A model generated the notes under the pieces. That model was not told where the DNA came from, ran no database searches, and worked only from the letters and a program-made list of their open reading frames with translations. A program made the translations under genes and the position numbers. DNA of 64,000 nucleotides from Umbilicaria muhlenbergii (Eukaryota > Ascomycota > Lecanoromycetes > Umbilicariales > Umbilicariaceae), in contig KK106984.1 of NCBI GenBank assembly GCA_000611775.1, positions 3,387,341-3,451,340 of the forward strand, given 5' to 3'. The first letter of the stretch is position 1. Every line of letters begins with the position of its first letter. Of the stretch, positions 9,986-21,680 are shown piece after piece.

Positions 9986-12212
9986 CGTACAAGTAAGTCA
10001 CCGCAATTGATCTGTTTATCAATCGACAGCGTTTTCAAAATACAGAATATTCTCCTGATGCGTGGCTGCGACCTTACATACACGAAAACAAACCACAAGT
10101 TGTGACAAGCAAAGACAGCTCTAATGAACACAGGAACATTTAACATGACTGTAGTCTCAACGGTCGCTTATCTTTGCAAAGGGGATACCGTCCAAGGCAT
10201 ACGCTTATTGACCACGTCCTCAGCAATGGCCCGCAGACCGCAAACCAATACCGTGATTCGGGGGGTCGCGTCTAGATTGAACTATCTGGATGGCCTCCGG
10301 TTGAAGGTAACGGAGGTCAACGAGACGATGAATATATTCCATGGTCCATTCTTGGCATCGTTTGTTAGTGGTCTGCGCTAGACTTCACTTAGCAAATCAC
10401 CATCTTATGGGGTGGAAGTTGTCTTTACATCGTTGACCGGAGCCATGAAATTCTGGCTGGCTCTAGGAGGAGGTACCTGACTTGCAGCCCACTCAATATC
10501 ACCCTTCGGGATATCATCAGAGCTTCGCTGTGGGTTGGTGGAGTCGGCCATGCAGCAGTCACCCATGCCCGCCTCGGGCACTGCCCTATAGGCGCTCGGG
10601 CTGGCTTAGAGGCGATCAGTCAGCGTAGGCGGGCCCTGAGGAGGCCGAAACTGGGGGTATTGACCATGCCCTGAGGTCTATGAGACTGCTTTTTCTTTAC
10701 GTTCATTTTAGTCAATTGGGAGCGGTTTATAGCTAGAAATAGTATATAATTTGGCCTCAGAAATTGTTCTATGCAACAAGGGCGACTACCACTTAGATTT
10801 ATTTTGCTCAAACGCATCACATGGGCCCCCATCGATCTCTCAACTCCAAATGTCTACTTACAACTACTTATCTTGAGTCTGAGCATACCTGCCGTAGGAT
10901 TCCTATCCTCGGCTTTACAATTCCATTAGTAGAAGTATACTGAAGAAGCGAGTACTTGGCTTGATCGAGGACGTTGTTTCTTTTATGATTTTGACAGTTT
11001 CAATAGAAACACGACAGAAGCCCTAGAACAGTTCGAGTCCTCATAACACGGCACCCCTAGTTTCCTACATGGATACACCCAACTTTCGTTATACACCTAT
11101 TTTCCTAACCCAGACCATCTAACCGCTCACTACTCTCACCCCTAACCCTGACCTCTAAATCTACAAGTCAAGGCCCTAGGAGACTGAGGGTGGAAGCGGG
11201 TATACAAAGCAGTCCAGTGGTCATAGTGGTCAAGCAATAGAAGTTAGACGCTTGAAACCTGGAGTACTCAAAGAATTATGGGTATTCCATTGTGGGTCAA
11301 GGAATGATGGTCTACGTGTTGCCAGAGTCGACGCAGAGTTTCAGGTCATATAGAAATCAAGCAATAAATGGTGGCTTTGGCTATAGTTGAACCCAAGAAG
11401 TATATCGGAATTAGATCACTAGTAGTCAAGAAGATGTAATATATTGACATAGTAACTTCGAAGAGCAAGAGAATCGTTCAATAGGGTAAGTAAACATCGG
11501 GAGCAAGCATCAGGGGTAGAAACAACGCGTGAGTGATAAGGAGGACATATCTGCAGCAAAGATCGCTTATATGCGCAACAAAAACCTGATATTAATGTCT
11601 CGAACATGTAGAGGAGCCTGCAGCAAGATGCAGGCTCGACGACACTGCCATCCGAAGAAGCAAATGGAACCATATCATCTTATATTCCATAGTAGTAGAG
11701 ATTAAGGAGGGCCTTCAACGAACTTAGATTTCCCAGTCTGTTAGGTCGTATACTGCCTTTCAACATCACACCTTCGAAATGATCATTAGGAAAATGAACC
11801 AACATGGGAGAGTCATCAACTGGGTGTCCGATCACCGATTCAAACACCAAGCCGGATCTCGAGAAATATTTGATGTAGAGATGATAGAACCTATTCATCA
11901 ATAACACCCAGTCCGAAGATTTAGATACATCGTTTTGGTTGTGATATCGTTGAGAGGATTACCAGCCGAGGACTTATTTTGTCCATAGGGCTGTCATACC
12001 AGTAAGATAGGAGAACTGGATTAATGACGACTGCCTGCCGTAGGTAATTTGCAATCTTGCAAACGACGTCCAACGACTAATCTGCAGCATCACGTGCTGA
12101 TAACGATAAGCCCCCCAAAGCAGCCTAGCCCAGCGCGCTTGAACCAGTCGCACCTCTAAACTCCTCCTCCTCCCCTACTCCCCTCCAACCGTCTGCCTCT
12201 CCCTCGACGACA
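9986..12212. other. Long region without a supported gene
   Basis: Only short open frames occur (10,124-10,381 plus; 11,419-11,673 and 11,680-11,907 minus), and none shows known domains or consistent splice structure. The base composition is somewhat more AT-rich than the neighbours, and 11,000-11,400 has no long open frame at all. It may hold decayed gene or transposon debris. The last 100 bp before 12,213 are probably the GPI11 promoter. Confidence 0.35.
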
Positions 12213-13216
12213 ATGTCCTCCACGTCCACGTCCACTTCCGCCCCCCCTCCACCCGCCCCACGCACTCGAACCCCAACCACCCCACCCATCTCCCTCCTCC
12301 CCACGCCCCTCGCGCAAACATACACCCACATCCACCCCATCATCCTCCTACTCTTCTCCTACCTGCTCTTCCCCCGTCTCGTCGCCTCCCCCATCTCAAC
12401 CCTAACATCTACCCTCCCTCTCCTTGCACTCCTCCAATCCGCCTACGCCATCATCTGCCTCCCCGTTGCCAGCAAGAATGCAGCTACCCCAAAAACGCCC
12501 TCGACGCCGAAAACCCCAAAGCCGATGGGGAGTATGCGGAAAAGACCTGCGCCGCCGAAAGCTGGTGGTGCGCTAAGAGATCTACGTGGGAAGGTAGTGG
12601 TATGCACGTTTCACTCCCCCTCGCTGCTCTTCTCTCCTCCCTGACGTTCCAACAACTAACCCTCCCCAACGCAGCCAACCCTCCTCTCACACCTCCTAAC
12701 CCTCCTCCTCGCGCTCCCCTCTCTCCTAATCCTACTCATCCTTTTCGGCGCCCCCCTAACAACACACCTCCAACACACGACCCTACTCGCAGCCCACATG
12801 TCGCTGCTGAGTTTCTTCCCCCTATTCTACGTACACGGGGTGGATCGGACGGTGTGGACCGAGGTGACGAGTGCGTGGTTGGCGTTCGATGAGCTGTGGG
12901 GCGGGACGGTGGGGTGTGTGGTTGGGGCGTGGTTGGGGGCGGTGCCGATACCGTTGGATTGGTGGGTTTTCCGCACTTTGTTAGATGGCCGGATTAGGGG
13001 TGGTAAGGAAGAGAGGAACAGGGATGGGGGGAAGGCAGGAGGAAAGAAGGAAACTACTTGAAAAGTGAGTTCTGTGCTGACGACGAATGTTGTGGTAGGG
13101 ATCGCGAATGGCAGAAATGGCCCATCACTATCATTACCGGCGCGTATCTGGGCTATGTGGTTGGTAAAGTGGTGGGAGGGTATCTAGTCAAGGGCAAAAG
13201 GATCTCGTTCGACTGA
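12213..13216 (+). CDS. GPI11: GPI11 / PIG-F, ethanolamine-phosphate transferase partner in GPI-anchor synthesis
   Basis: Three exons, 12213-12599, 12675-12961 and 13099-13216, give 263 residues in one frame. Intron 1 (12600-12674) has GTATGC, an AACTAAC branch site and GCAG. Intron 2 (12962-13098) has GTGGGT and GTAG. The protein has a Pro/Ser/Thr-rich N-terminus, then several hydrophobic segments (about residues 35-75, 130-175, 185-210 and 235-255). The end carries the PIG-F signature: [19 protein letters not shown] followed by [13 protein letters not shown]/Gpi11 is an ER membrane protein that associates with the Gpi7 and Gpi13-type transferases adding ethanolamine phosphate to the glycan. 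A short basic Thr/Pro/Lys loop lies around residues 90-120. The C-terminal GKRISFD follows the last membrane segment. Confidence 0.9.
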
Positions 13217-14110
13217 GCTCTCTCACATGGTGTACATATCTTCGGAGCGCTGGACACACTATAAAACCGCCACCATACCTTTCTATTCTCGGCCGTTTCC
13301 AGTCCCGATCTTCAGCGCGACCATCGCCGGCGACCAGCATGCATTCAAAGCTCTCACCACGCTCATACGATAGACCAATGCTACGTCTACGCACGGAGTC
13401 ATTCCCCATATAAGGGTTTTGGCCAAGGCTATTTCATGGAATGACTTTCTGAATCTTCGTCTCACAAATGCAGATGGATCATCACCTCCAGATCTTCGGT
13501 TTTCAGCTCCAACTTCCGTACGCGGAACCTCTCTTCCCCTTGCAAAAGCAAACGTCTACGTACATATCTCCACCCCGACCAAGGCGTCACATCTTCGCCT
13601 TACTATTGAAAGCGCGAAAGAACGAACGCCACTACTCGCCCATGCACGCAGCTACAGAATCCAGCGTCAGGGGGAAACGGATTTTGTTACCGCAAGCAGT
13701 ATGCCAACGCAGTCGAGCCTGAAGCGTGTCGATCTCCACCAGAAGTGAGCACGCATGGGAACCAGCTATTATGTATAGTAGTGTAAGAGATCAGGCATGC
13801 ATTCATTAACAGACCGCCTAGCAAGCTCGATGCTCTCGTAATCTATCGTTGACTTCCCCCATCACCAACGCCGGCAATGCAGCTCCCTGGGACGTCCAAG
13901 GACTTCTCTAACCGTGGCATACCCCCGAACTAAGATATCGCGCCTCCTTTACTCTAGGCATACACAAATGCACGACCCCGCCCGTCTAACAACCAGGCCA
14001 ACCAAGCCCAACCACAAAGCACCAGAGTCGAAATCTCACAACTCCCCATCCACCTTTCCCATCTATCCTCCATCCATCATCGCGAGCTCCCCTCCCCGCC
14101 TCCCACTGGA
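13217..14110. other. Spacer between convergent genes
   Basis: One plus-strand open frame of 109 codons (13,419-13,748) is present, but it has no recognisable domain and no supporting intron, so I do not call it a gene. The remainder is probably the 3' UTRs of GPI11 and the PGC1-like gene. Confidence 0.35.
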
Positions 14111-15509
14111 TCACCTCCCCCTTTCCCCCTCTCCCTCACCTCCCCCCTCTCCCAAAACCCTCTCCTGCACCTTCGGCAAATCCACCACCTCTCCCTCCCC
14201 CACCTCCTTCCCCCGCCTTTCCCCTCCCTTCCCCCCACCCCTCCCATACCTCCACCAAAACACCGTCCCAAAAACCGCCACCAACACCCAAATCCACAGT
14301 ACCTGCAACCACACCCTCCAACCCACCCTCACCTCCCTCCTGCCTCCCTCCCACTCCCCACACACCTCCAAAAACCTCTTCGGATCATCCGTGATGACAC
14401 CATCCACCCCCCGGCTAATACTCCACCTCATCATGTCATCGTCATTGACCGTCCAGACATAGACGGCGCGGTGGCGGGCGCGGGCGTCACGGAGGAAGCG
14501 GGCGCCGAAGGGGCCCATGAGGATTTTTTGGAGGAGGTTGAAGGAGATGGCGGGGTGGGCGAGGAAGCGGCGGGCGTAGGGGAGGGAGAAGCCGATGTGG
14601 GTTATGGGGTAGGTGGGGAGGTGGGCGGTGCAGAGGGGGAGGAATTTGAGCTGTGGGGTTGACAGGACGTTAGAGCTTGTGGGCTTGGGGTGGAGGGAAA
14701 AGGGAGGGATGGGATGGAAGTGGAAGGGGGAAGGGGACTTACGGCCCAGCAGCCCAGGAGGATGCGTTGGTTCCAGGGGCGGGTGGGGGAGGGGGGGACT
14801 TGGTGGATGGCGTCGGCGATGAGGCGCATTACTTTATCGGCATCGTTGTCCAGCTGAGAAGGGAAGGGTTAGTTGAAAGGTATTCCAGACATGAGGCTAG
14901 AGTTGTGGGCTTACTTTGATATCAAGGAGTAGCCATATGTTTTCTACTCCGGGAGAGGCCAGAAACTCTAGAAGGTCTACTAATCGCGGCATTGGTTCGT
15001 GGGGTTCTTTGAGGGTTCGTAGTTTGCTGAGGTAGTCCCAGGTGCAGTCTATTATCTTCTCGTCTTTGCCGAAGCATCGTTTTAATGTGGCGTCCTGTCT
15101 CTTCTCGTCAGTGGCGATTGAGGCATGACTGCATCTGTCGTCACTCACGTGTGATAGAACCACGACGCCATCTTTGGACAAGTGTATATCCGTCTCTATG
15201 GCGTGGGTTCCAGCTTTGACCGCTCCTATGAATGCGCCCATTGAATTCTCCGGGTGTTTCGCCTTATAACCCCGATGCGCGATAGTCTGAGGTAAGCGGC
15301 TGCCATCTTTGGACTTCTTCGCGTACGTCCAGGTAGCTAGAGACCTTCGGTCAGCTTCCGAAGATGGGATTGAGGAGGGGCGACATACGTTTCGGGAATG
15401 AAGTATCCATCTGGATATCTGGTGTCTCTGCGAGTGAATCGTGTAGATTGCGGTCAAAGAGGAAGGGAGGCAGAGCTACTATCTGCTGAAGAGGTTTTGG
15501 GACAGGCAT
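14111..15509 (-). CDS. PGC1: PGC1-like phosphatidylglycerol phospholipase C (GDPD family)
   Basis: Five minus-strand exons, 15509-15389, 15336-15149, 15094-14915, 14853-14743 and 14650-14111, give 379 residues. All four introns (52-92 nt) have GTATGT, GTGAGT, GTAAGC or GTAAGT donors and close in phase. The GDPD fold is clear. The catalytic IAHRGYKAKHPENSMGAF starts near residue 58, ETDIHLSKDGVVVLSHD holds the metal-binding Glu and Asp (the final His-Asp pair is created across intron 2), and LLLDIK and VYVWTVNDDDMM follow. The C-terminal part has a hydrophobic segment (VLWIWVLVAVFGTVFWW) and then a basic, Gly/Glu-rich tail. Yeast Pgc1 is a tail-anchored enzyme that degrades phosphatidylglycerol to diacylglycerol, and this architecture matches. 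A glycerophosphodiesterase with another substrate is the alternative. Confidence 0.87.
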
Positions 15510-17086
15510 GATGAGGCACTGAAGACACAAGCAGCGATAAAAGGTCGAGCCGTAGAGCTAAGGTGGGCTGAGTCTTCCCAACAGGCTACTCCCGCAGATA
15601 GTGGTGGGCTAGAATGAGGGCGGGAGAATACGGTTCAAGCCACATTGGCGGACGCATGGATGAAACGCACGACGAGACCGCGAGAGTTTAGGACTTTGGC
15701 AGCTGCTGCGAGGGGAATCGTGCAGGATGGAGGATGCTGATGTATGATACGCCGACTCGAAAGGCGGCAAGGATCTTCCATGGGCGTTGCGCCGGGTTTG
15801 CGTCGAAGCTTTCTTCTTCCGGCACGGAGCCGAAAGGATGACCGAGTCACTGTTGTTACCGTGGCCGGAGTGTGCCACGTTCACCACCCTTGCGATAGGG
15901 TCCGCCAGACGAACGGCGACGCGCATCGCATCAGGTACCGAATACCGTACTGGACCATCGCAATGGTCGTTTCAACATGTGCAAGACTTGACCTTGGAAG
16001 AGCGTCCTCGAGTACCTTGCAAGGTAAGTAGGCGGAGACTTTGCCACTTGGGTGACGATCCTTGGGAAGCACGAAAGGTACGAGTGATGGATCTCTCGCA
16101 TGCGGGATTTGATGCTGTCAGTGCTCAGTGCTCAATGCTCGAGTCGGGCTCCAACAATGCATTCGCTGGCTTAACGTCTGCTGCGCCTTCACTCCCACCA
16201 TCTTTCCTTCCCTTACTTGACGCCTCGCAGCATGTGGCAGGATGAAAGCTCTCAGACTCGGTCGTTGCCGCTGCAATAATAAGAATGCCATCTGCTCCAG
16301 CATTTGCTGATCTCACCATGCATCGCCGCTCGCTGCCGTGTGGAGCTTGGCTTGGCCGAAATGAACGAGCCTCGATCGAAAGGGGCCGGTGGCGTGTCCC
16401 TGATCGGGAAGGCTCCATGCGCGACGGCAACGAAAGCGTCGGTGGCTTGAGCGAGGAAAAGCTTATAATCAGAGTCGCAGTCGTGGCACGGCATGCTGGA
16501 TCGACAGTGACCTTGGGGAGAAGCGCTCACGGGAGAGGGAGAGGGAGAGGGAGAGGGAGAGGGGTGGCTACACAAGATCGAAGCAGCCCTGAAGCGCACC
16601 AAGGACCAACCCAGCGGCTGCAATCTTCAGCGAAAGGGTCTGAAGGGTGATCGATTCGGGTTTCACGCTAGTCCGGATATAGCCCATGTCACCTGATCAT
16701 CCTAGATAAGGTAGTCGTTGAACGTCAGTGTCAGCGGAAAGCGCATGCAGACAACCAGCCCCAAGCGAGTGAGCCCCTCGATGACTCTCCTTCCTTCACT
16801 CCTGCTCATACGAGACTTCTAGATGAAGCGGTACAATCCTTCTTCTGCTTCCCAACTTCTTCGGCGGAAATCTTGTCGTTCCCTTCTATCATCCTACCAA
16901 GGTCCAATATCCTAAGGCTTTCTGTTCGCGTCATTGACGCGTCAAGGTCGTGACCGTCCATCGTTGTCGACATAATTCGAACAGTCCTCTAACACTTCAT
17001 TTTGATCTTGTCCTGCTTTCGTCATTTTCACTTGCAATTAGCAGGCCAATTTTTCAAGTTACTGTCTGTATCTCTGGATTTGCAAC
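15510..17086. other. Divergent intergenic region
   Basis: This separates the minus-strand PGC1-like gene and the plus-strand GNAT/ankyrin gene and should contain both promoters. A GGGAGA-type purine tandem repeat lies at about 16,529-16,562. Open frames in it lack domains and are judged spurious. Confidence 0.4.
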
Positions 17087-19261
17087 ATGTCCAATGTCAC
17101 GTACATAATCAGGGTGCCGTCGGAGAGGTTGTCAGGCTTATCCGGGAAGACCTCGTACGATGCCACCGGCAACCCGATCAGCCTCGACAAAGCGATCAAG
17201 GATCCACCCCCTGAAACCACAAAGAATCGAGAGCTCAAGAAGTCCATCTCTAAAACCGCAACGAGGGAAGATGTTGAGGCTCCTCTGCCACACGCTGCAA
17301 GAAAGGAAGACACCGAGCCTGCTCCCTCTGACCAAGCAGAGAAAGAACTAAGCATGGATCATGACAACGAAAATGCAGCAGAGGAAGAAAGCTCAGAGAG
17401 CAATGACGAAGACCCCGACTCTTCTGATGACGATGATGGAGACGAGGAAGAGCTCACAGATGATGATGCATTGGATGGCTATGGGATGGACGATGCATCT
17501 GATAGCGACGGGCCGGACGAGTTCGAAGACTTCAAATGGTTGAAATCAATTTATGGAGAGGCCATGATACCAGACGACTCCTCCGATAAGAAATCGAAGA
17601 AAATTGCTAGTTGCGTTTCCAAACTCATCCATCGACGTCGGATTCGAGGCACTTTCTACGCAGACATGGAAGAACCTTCGCAAGATACCTCGGCAGTTGC
17701 TTTCGATCTCTTCGATCGATATGGATGTCTAAAGCGTGAACTAATAGAGCATCCTGTCAAGAAGGGTTCCGGCCTTTGGGGGAAAGAGCTCGACGAAGGA
17801 GACTTCCTTCTTATCGAGTCGGTTACCGTGGAGAAGGATCACCAGAGGCAGGGAATTGCTACCAAGCTCGCGAACAAAGTGTGGGGAAAGGCCCGAAAAT
17901 TGGGTCGCTCCGTTTCGTATGCTTTGGTGTGGGCGACGCATCTAAATACATCGTCGTATCGTTTAGAGGCCTCATACTTGTCGGACGTGGAGAGAAAGGC
18001 CAGCTTCGATCGGAGTCAGGCAAGAGCGGTAGCATTCTGGAGGTCACTGGGTTACCGCCGGATCGGATCTACCCAGTGGTTCTGCCTTGCTGCGGACCCG
18101 AAACATCCATCCCACAATCTTGCGGCGAACGACGATTGGGATCCTCCTGTCCATGAAGTTCCGGCTGAGGATGGTCGAGAACTGAAGGACATCTACCCTA
18201 TCCACTACAAGATCGATCACTCTAATGATTTTGATGCGATGAACTTTCTGCAACAGCGTTTGCTCTCCTTTCCTGCCAGCGATCCATCCTGGAGCAAAGT
18301 GGACCGTGAGGGCAAGAGTATTGTTCATTATGCAGCGGAGTGTTCGAAGCCGCATACACTGCGTTGGATGCTCGACCAACCATTCGGCCCGGAACTCTTA
18401 TTTTGCCGTAATCACGCTGGGGAAACGCCGCTCGAAGCGCTCGAAATAGTCCTGGAAGCCGAAAGGGTGAAGAAATACATTCAATTGATGATCATTCCAG
18501 TGTCTGATCGATTCCAAGGTTTTAAGAAAGAGTCCGTTGCATGCCTCATATTGCTCAGGGGAATGTCCAAACCTTCGGACATGGATATCATACGCGTTGC
18601 CTTCGGGTGTACTTGTGGTGAATGTATCGAAGGCTTCGTGAGCCCTCGAATGGCCTTTGCTCTTCTCTGCCAGGCAGAAATCAAGCATGACCTTCTCAAT
18701 GCAGACGTGGGTGAACTTGCGGGTCCAATGTGGTGCGAGTGGCATGATCATTACTTCCAGCACATGCTCCCGCATGTTCGTGCTAACCTCGTCACCAACA
18801 AATCCCTTCGTCAAGGCTTCACTAACATGTTCGATCACATCGCGACGTGCTTACGCTCGAAGCAGGCTCCGACTACAGAAAATGTCCTTGCAGCTCTCGA
18901 TGCGGCCGGCGAATGGCCTCCTTGCACCAAGAACTTTCTTCAGCGTGGCGGGTCGGTAGCATCGGCTGTGCTCCAGGTGCTTGATTTTGCCATGGATCAA
19001 GATGAGATGATTGGTGACGGAGAACACCAATCGGTCTTCCAAGAAGATATCGATAAATTGAAGGAGTGCAGGAACGACAACGAATGGGGCTTTGTTCGTA
19101 GGCTGTGCGGCTTTGCGGATGAGAGGGAGTACTTCGGGATGGGATCGGAAGCGGAATTGGGACCGGGAACGGGAATGGGCGGTCCTCAGGTGTTAGGAAA
19201 GAGGACTCACGAAGAGGAAACTGGGGAAAGTTCCTACGGGGTGAGCAAGAGAGCTGCTTGA
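17087..19261 (+). CDS. GNAT-fold / ankyrin-like acidic protein
   Basis: A 724-residue intronless protein. Residues about 95-150 are a long acidic Asp/Glu/Ser tract. Residues about 240-335 look like a GNAT acetyltransferase core: LIESVTVEKDHQRQGIATKL matches the acetyl-CoA-binding motif (R/QxxGxG/A), and FWRSLGYRRIGSTQWFCLA matches the distal half. Residues about 395-465 resemble ankyrin repeats (GKSIVHYAAECSKPHTLRWML and HAGETPLEALEIVLEAE). A Cys-containing segment (CTCGECIEGF) follows, and a basic KR patch close to the end could aid nuclear entry. Proteins with this layout are widespread in filamentous ascomycetes and uncharacterised. Enzyme activity is inferred only from the motif. The start at 17,087 is the first ATG of the frame and has good context (CAACATGTCC). 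Confidence 0.8.
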   Translation: MSNVTYIIRVPSERLSGLSGKTSYDATGNPISLDKAIKDPPPETTKNRELKKSISKTATREDVEAPLPHAARKEDTEPAPSDQAEKELSMDHDNENAAEEESSESNDEDPDSSDDDDGDEEELTDDDALDGYGMDDASDSDGPDEFEDFKWLKSIYGEAMIPDDSSDKKSKKIASCVSKLIHRRRIRGTFYADMEEPSQDTSAVAFDLFDRYGCLKRELIEHPVKKGSGLWGKELDEGDFLLIESVTVEKDHQRQGIATKLANKVWGKARKLGRSVSYALVWATHLNTSSYRLEASYLSDVERKASFDRSQARAVAFWRSLGYRRIGSTQWFCLAADPKHPSHNLAANDDWDPPVHEVPAEDGRELKDIYPIHYKIDHSNDFDAMNFLQQRLLSFPASDPSWSKVDREGKSIVHYAAECSKPHTLRWMLDQPFGPELLFCRNHAGETPLEALEIVLEAERVKKYIQLMIIPVSDRFQGFKKESVACLILLRGMSKPSDMDIIRVAFGCTCGECIEGFVSPRMAFALLCQAEIKHDLLNADVGELAGPMWCEWHDHYFQHMLPHVRANLVTNKSLRQGFTNMFDHIATCLRSKQAPTTENVLAALDAAGEWPPCTKNFLQRGGSVASAVLQVLDFAMDQDEMIGDGEHQSVFQEDIDKLKECRNDNEWGFVRRLCGFADEREYFGMGSEAELGPGTGMGGPQVLGKRTHEEETGESSYGVSKRAA

Positions 19262-19826
19262 TTTGCTCATCGACGCTTTGGGCTGAGTTGCTTGATACCC
19301 TGGTGCTTCCCACGTCGCAGCCTTCGTGCCCACTTTCGTTACATATAGTGGAAGTAGCTGCTGTTCTCACTGTGTTGCCAAGTACTGGGTTGAGCCCTAC
19401 TTATGAGCAATATCTCAAACATATACTCCACCCAAGTTTCCGAGGATTTGCACATGACTTGCTACGGCATCGTTAAGGGGGCCCAGTCAAAAATAAGGGA
19501 ACATGGGCTCATTTGCCGGTAGCACCGCTTGTCCACCTCACGGCACTGTTAAACAAGCACTTACTCTAGAGCGAGGAAGCGGCCAAATCAATGCAAAGAC
19601 CCATTGCGTGCAACCATGACTTATCAACGGGGCAATAATGATCTTCAAGAAAGTCAACTCCATATTCGACAATTGCGTCATCCCGAGGTCCGGAGCTCCC
19701 ACCTTGGGCGTCGTCCGATGTCTGCATCGACATAGGTAAGTTACAGGGCCCGCAATGCATGCTTCCTCACCCTCCCAAATTTAACTGTTCAATCAATATA
19801 GACAACTAACAGAACCAACCTCCAGC
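19262..19826. other. Intergenic, promoter of the alcohol dehydrogenase gene
   Basis: No gene is supported. It lies between two plus-strand genes and ends with an AT-rich stretch (19,780-19,810) just before the next start codon. Confidence 0.4.
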
Positions 19827-20963
19827 ATGACAGAAGCAACCCAACAACCCCTCTCCGGCCTCTGGAAACCCACCCACCTCCAACGCCTGCACTACGGCCC
19901 CTCCACCGTCTCCACCCACCTCCTCTCCTGCCTCCCCACCCCCACCTCCAAAGCCTTCATAATAACCGGCTCCTCCCTCGCCACAAAAACCGACCTCATC
20001 CGAAAAGTCGAAGACCTCCTCGGCAAAGACCACCACGCCGGCACCTTCTCGCAAATAAAACAACACGCCCCCGTCGCCCAACTCGACGAAGCCACCGCCG
20101 CCGTCTCCAAGGACCCCGCAATCGACACCCTCATCAGCATCGGCGGCGGCAGTCCCATCGACTCCGCCAAAGCCATCTCCTACCGCACGCACGACAAATC
20201 CGGCCACTACCTCTTCCACATCGCCATCCCCACCACCCTCAGCGCCGCCGAATGCACCTTCAATGCCGGCTACACCTCCCCCTCCGGCCGCAAAATCGGC
20301 GTCGCCGCCCCCGAATGCGCCCCGCACGTGATCCTCTACGACGCCTCCTTCGCATCCTCGACCCCTCCGCGCCTCTGGCTCTCCACCGGCATCCGCGCCC
20401 TCGACCACGCCGTCGAACTGCTCTACCACCCCACCGCCACCGAGGTGCCGGCGCGCCAACTGTGCTTGACGGCCATCGAAGCCTTGTTTACGTATTTGCC
20501 CAAGAGCAAGAAAGAGCCGGCGAATGAGGACTATATCACGCGCCTGCAGCTCGCGGCGTTTAGTTCGCTGTACCCGCTGGGCACGAACGTCAAGGGCGGA
20601 CTGGGCTTGAGCCACACGCTCGGCTACGCGCTGGGGTCGCCGTACGGGATCCCGCACGGGATCACGTCGTGCGTGACGCTGGCCGGGGTGGTGAAATTGA
20701 AGGCCGAGGATGCGGGGAGCGCGGAACAGTTGGCGCGGGCGCTGCCGTTTGTGGGGCAGCGGAGGAGTGGGGATGACAGGGCGGATGCGAGAAAGTTGGG
20801 GGAGGCGATTGAGGAGTTGGTGCGCGAGTTGGGGTTGGAGAGTCGGTTGGGGGAGTATGAGGTTGGGGAGGATCAGGCGCCGACGATTGCGGGGACGGCG
20901 GCGGGGGGGCAGGAGGGGGAGTTGTATGAGAGGGTGCTGGGATTGGTGAAGAGTAAGTTTTGA
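19827..20963 (+). CDS. Iron-containing alcohol dehydrogenase / maleylacetate reductase-like
   Basis: A 378-residue single-exon protein in strongly GC-biased codons. The N-terminal half is the nucleotide-binding domain, with ISIGGGSPIDSAKAISYRTH (the family GGGS motif) near residues 113-132 and IPTTLSAAE near 143-151. The C-terminal helical domain carries the metal-binding His pattern: ALDHAVELLYHP near residue 195, then GLGLSHTLGYALGSPYGIPH near 267-286. Length and motifs fit the iron-dependent alcohol dehydrogenase superfamily. The short form without extra domains resembles maleylacetate reductase, the last step of resorcinol/hydroxyquinol breakdown in fungi. No other catabolic genes of that route are adjacent, so substrate assignment is tentative. 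The dinucleotide cofactor is NAD(H) or NADP(H) by family. Confidence 0.85.
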   Translation: MTEATQQPLSGLWKPTHLQRLHYGPSTVSTHLLSCLPTPTSKAFIITGSSLATKTDLIRKVEDLLGKDHHAGTFSQIKQHAPVAQLDEATAAVSKDPAIDTLISIGGGSPIDSAKAISYRTHDKSGHYLFHIAIPTTLSAAECTFNAGYTSPSGRKIGVAAPECAPHVILYDASFASSTPPRLWLSTGIRALDHAVELLYHPTATEVPARQLCLTAIEALFTYLPKSKKEPANEDYITRLQLAAFSSLYPLGTNVKGGLGLSHTLGYALGSPYGIPHGITSCVTLAGVVKLKAEDAGSAEQLARALPFVGQRRSGDDRADARKLGEAIEELVRELGLESRLGEYEVGEDQAPTIAGTAAGGQEGELYERVLGLVKSKF

Positions 20964-21680
20964 GTTGGGGGGGCGGGTGGGGTTGAGGGGCAGATTGTAT
21001 ATCTTTCGGCTTGGAAACAATGAAGACCTGATTTTCTTAATAGGTTTGGAAAACAGACTATATAGATGGTTTGGGGAATGGCATAAAAAGGACAGCAATG
21101 CACTTTATGCCCAAAGCATAAAGACTGTTCATACACGTTGCGCCCGGAGTCGACAAGCAAAGACGGCAAAATTGGACACTAAACTCCCCGCCCTCCTTCT
21201 CTCCGAGATCTACCCACCCTCGTATCAACCCTCCCTCAGAAACACCCCCTCTCCAAGCCATACACCCATTCTACAATCAAAGCTGGCAAATACGACGATT
21301 AATTCCCCGGCCCTCCCATTCCCCGAGATCCACTCGCCCTCATATCCACCCGCCCTCCACTCTCCCCGGCACCTCCGCCGCCCTTCCCCTTCCCCCCACC
21401 TCCTCCCTAATCACATTCGCAGCCACCATCCCCCCCTCCCAAACCTCCTTATCCCCTCCCCCCGTCCACCTCACCGTTGTACCACCTAAGCCCCTCTCCG
21501 TCCCTCTTCTCCCCTCCCCCTCCCCCTCACCCCTACTCCCGTTCCAATTCGCCCTCCATTCTTCACTCCCACCCGCACTTGCACCCGCTCTCGTACCCGC
21601 ACCCGCTCCCGCAACCGCAATCCCAATCTCACTCTCACCCGCCCCTCTTACCCCCCTCCCCCGGCCCCTCCACGAACCCC
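20964..21680. other. Spacer between convergent genes, C-rich repeats
   Basis: No gene is supported. C-rich low-complexity sequence dominates 21,340-21,680 and makes spurious Gly/Arg- or Pro/Ser-rich open frames. A short CCTCACCCCACCCACCAA-type tandem duplication spans about 21,678-21,716 at the edge of the next gene. Confidence 0.4.

Noticed and set aside
12125-12343. Antisense open frame over GPI11
   Set aside because: Gly/Val/Glu-rich shadow of the Pro/Thr-rich GPI11 start; no domain.
13419-13748. 109-codon open frame downstream of GPI11
   Set aside because: No domain, intron or conserved motif; composition resembles spacer.
16529-16562. Purine (GGGAGA) tandem repeat as a CRISPR-like or regulatory array
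   Set aside because: A plain microsatellite with no spacers.
19806-21098. 430-codon minus-strand open frame opposite the alcohol dehydrogenase
   Set aside because: Arg/Pro/Gly-rich shadow caused by the GC-biased third positions of the real gene on the plus strand.
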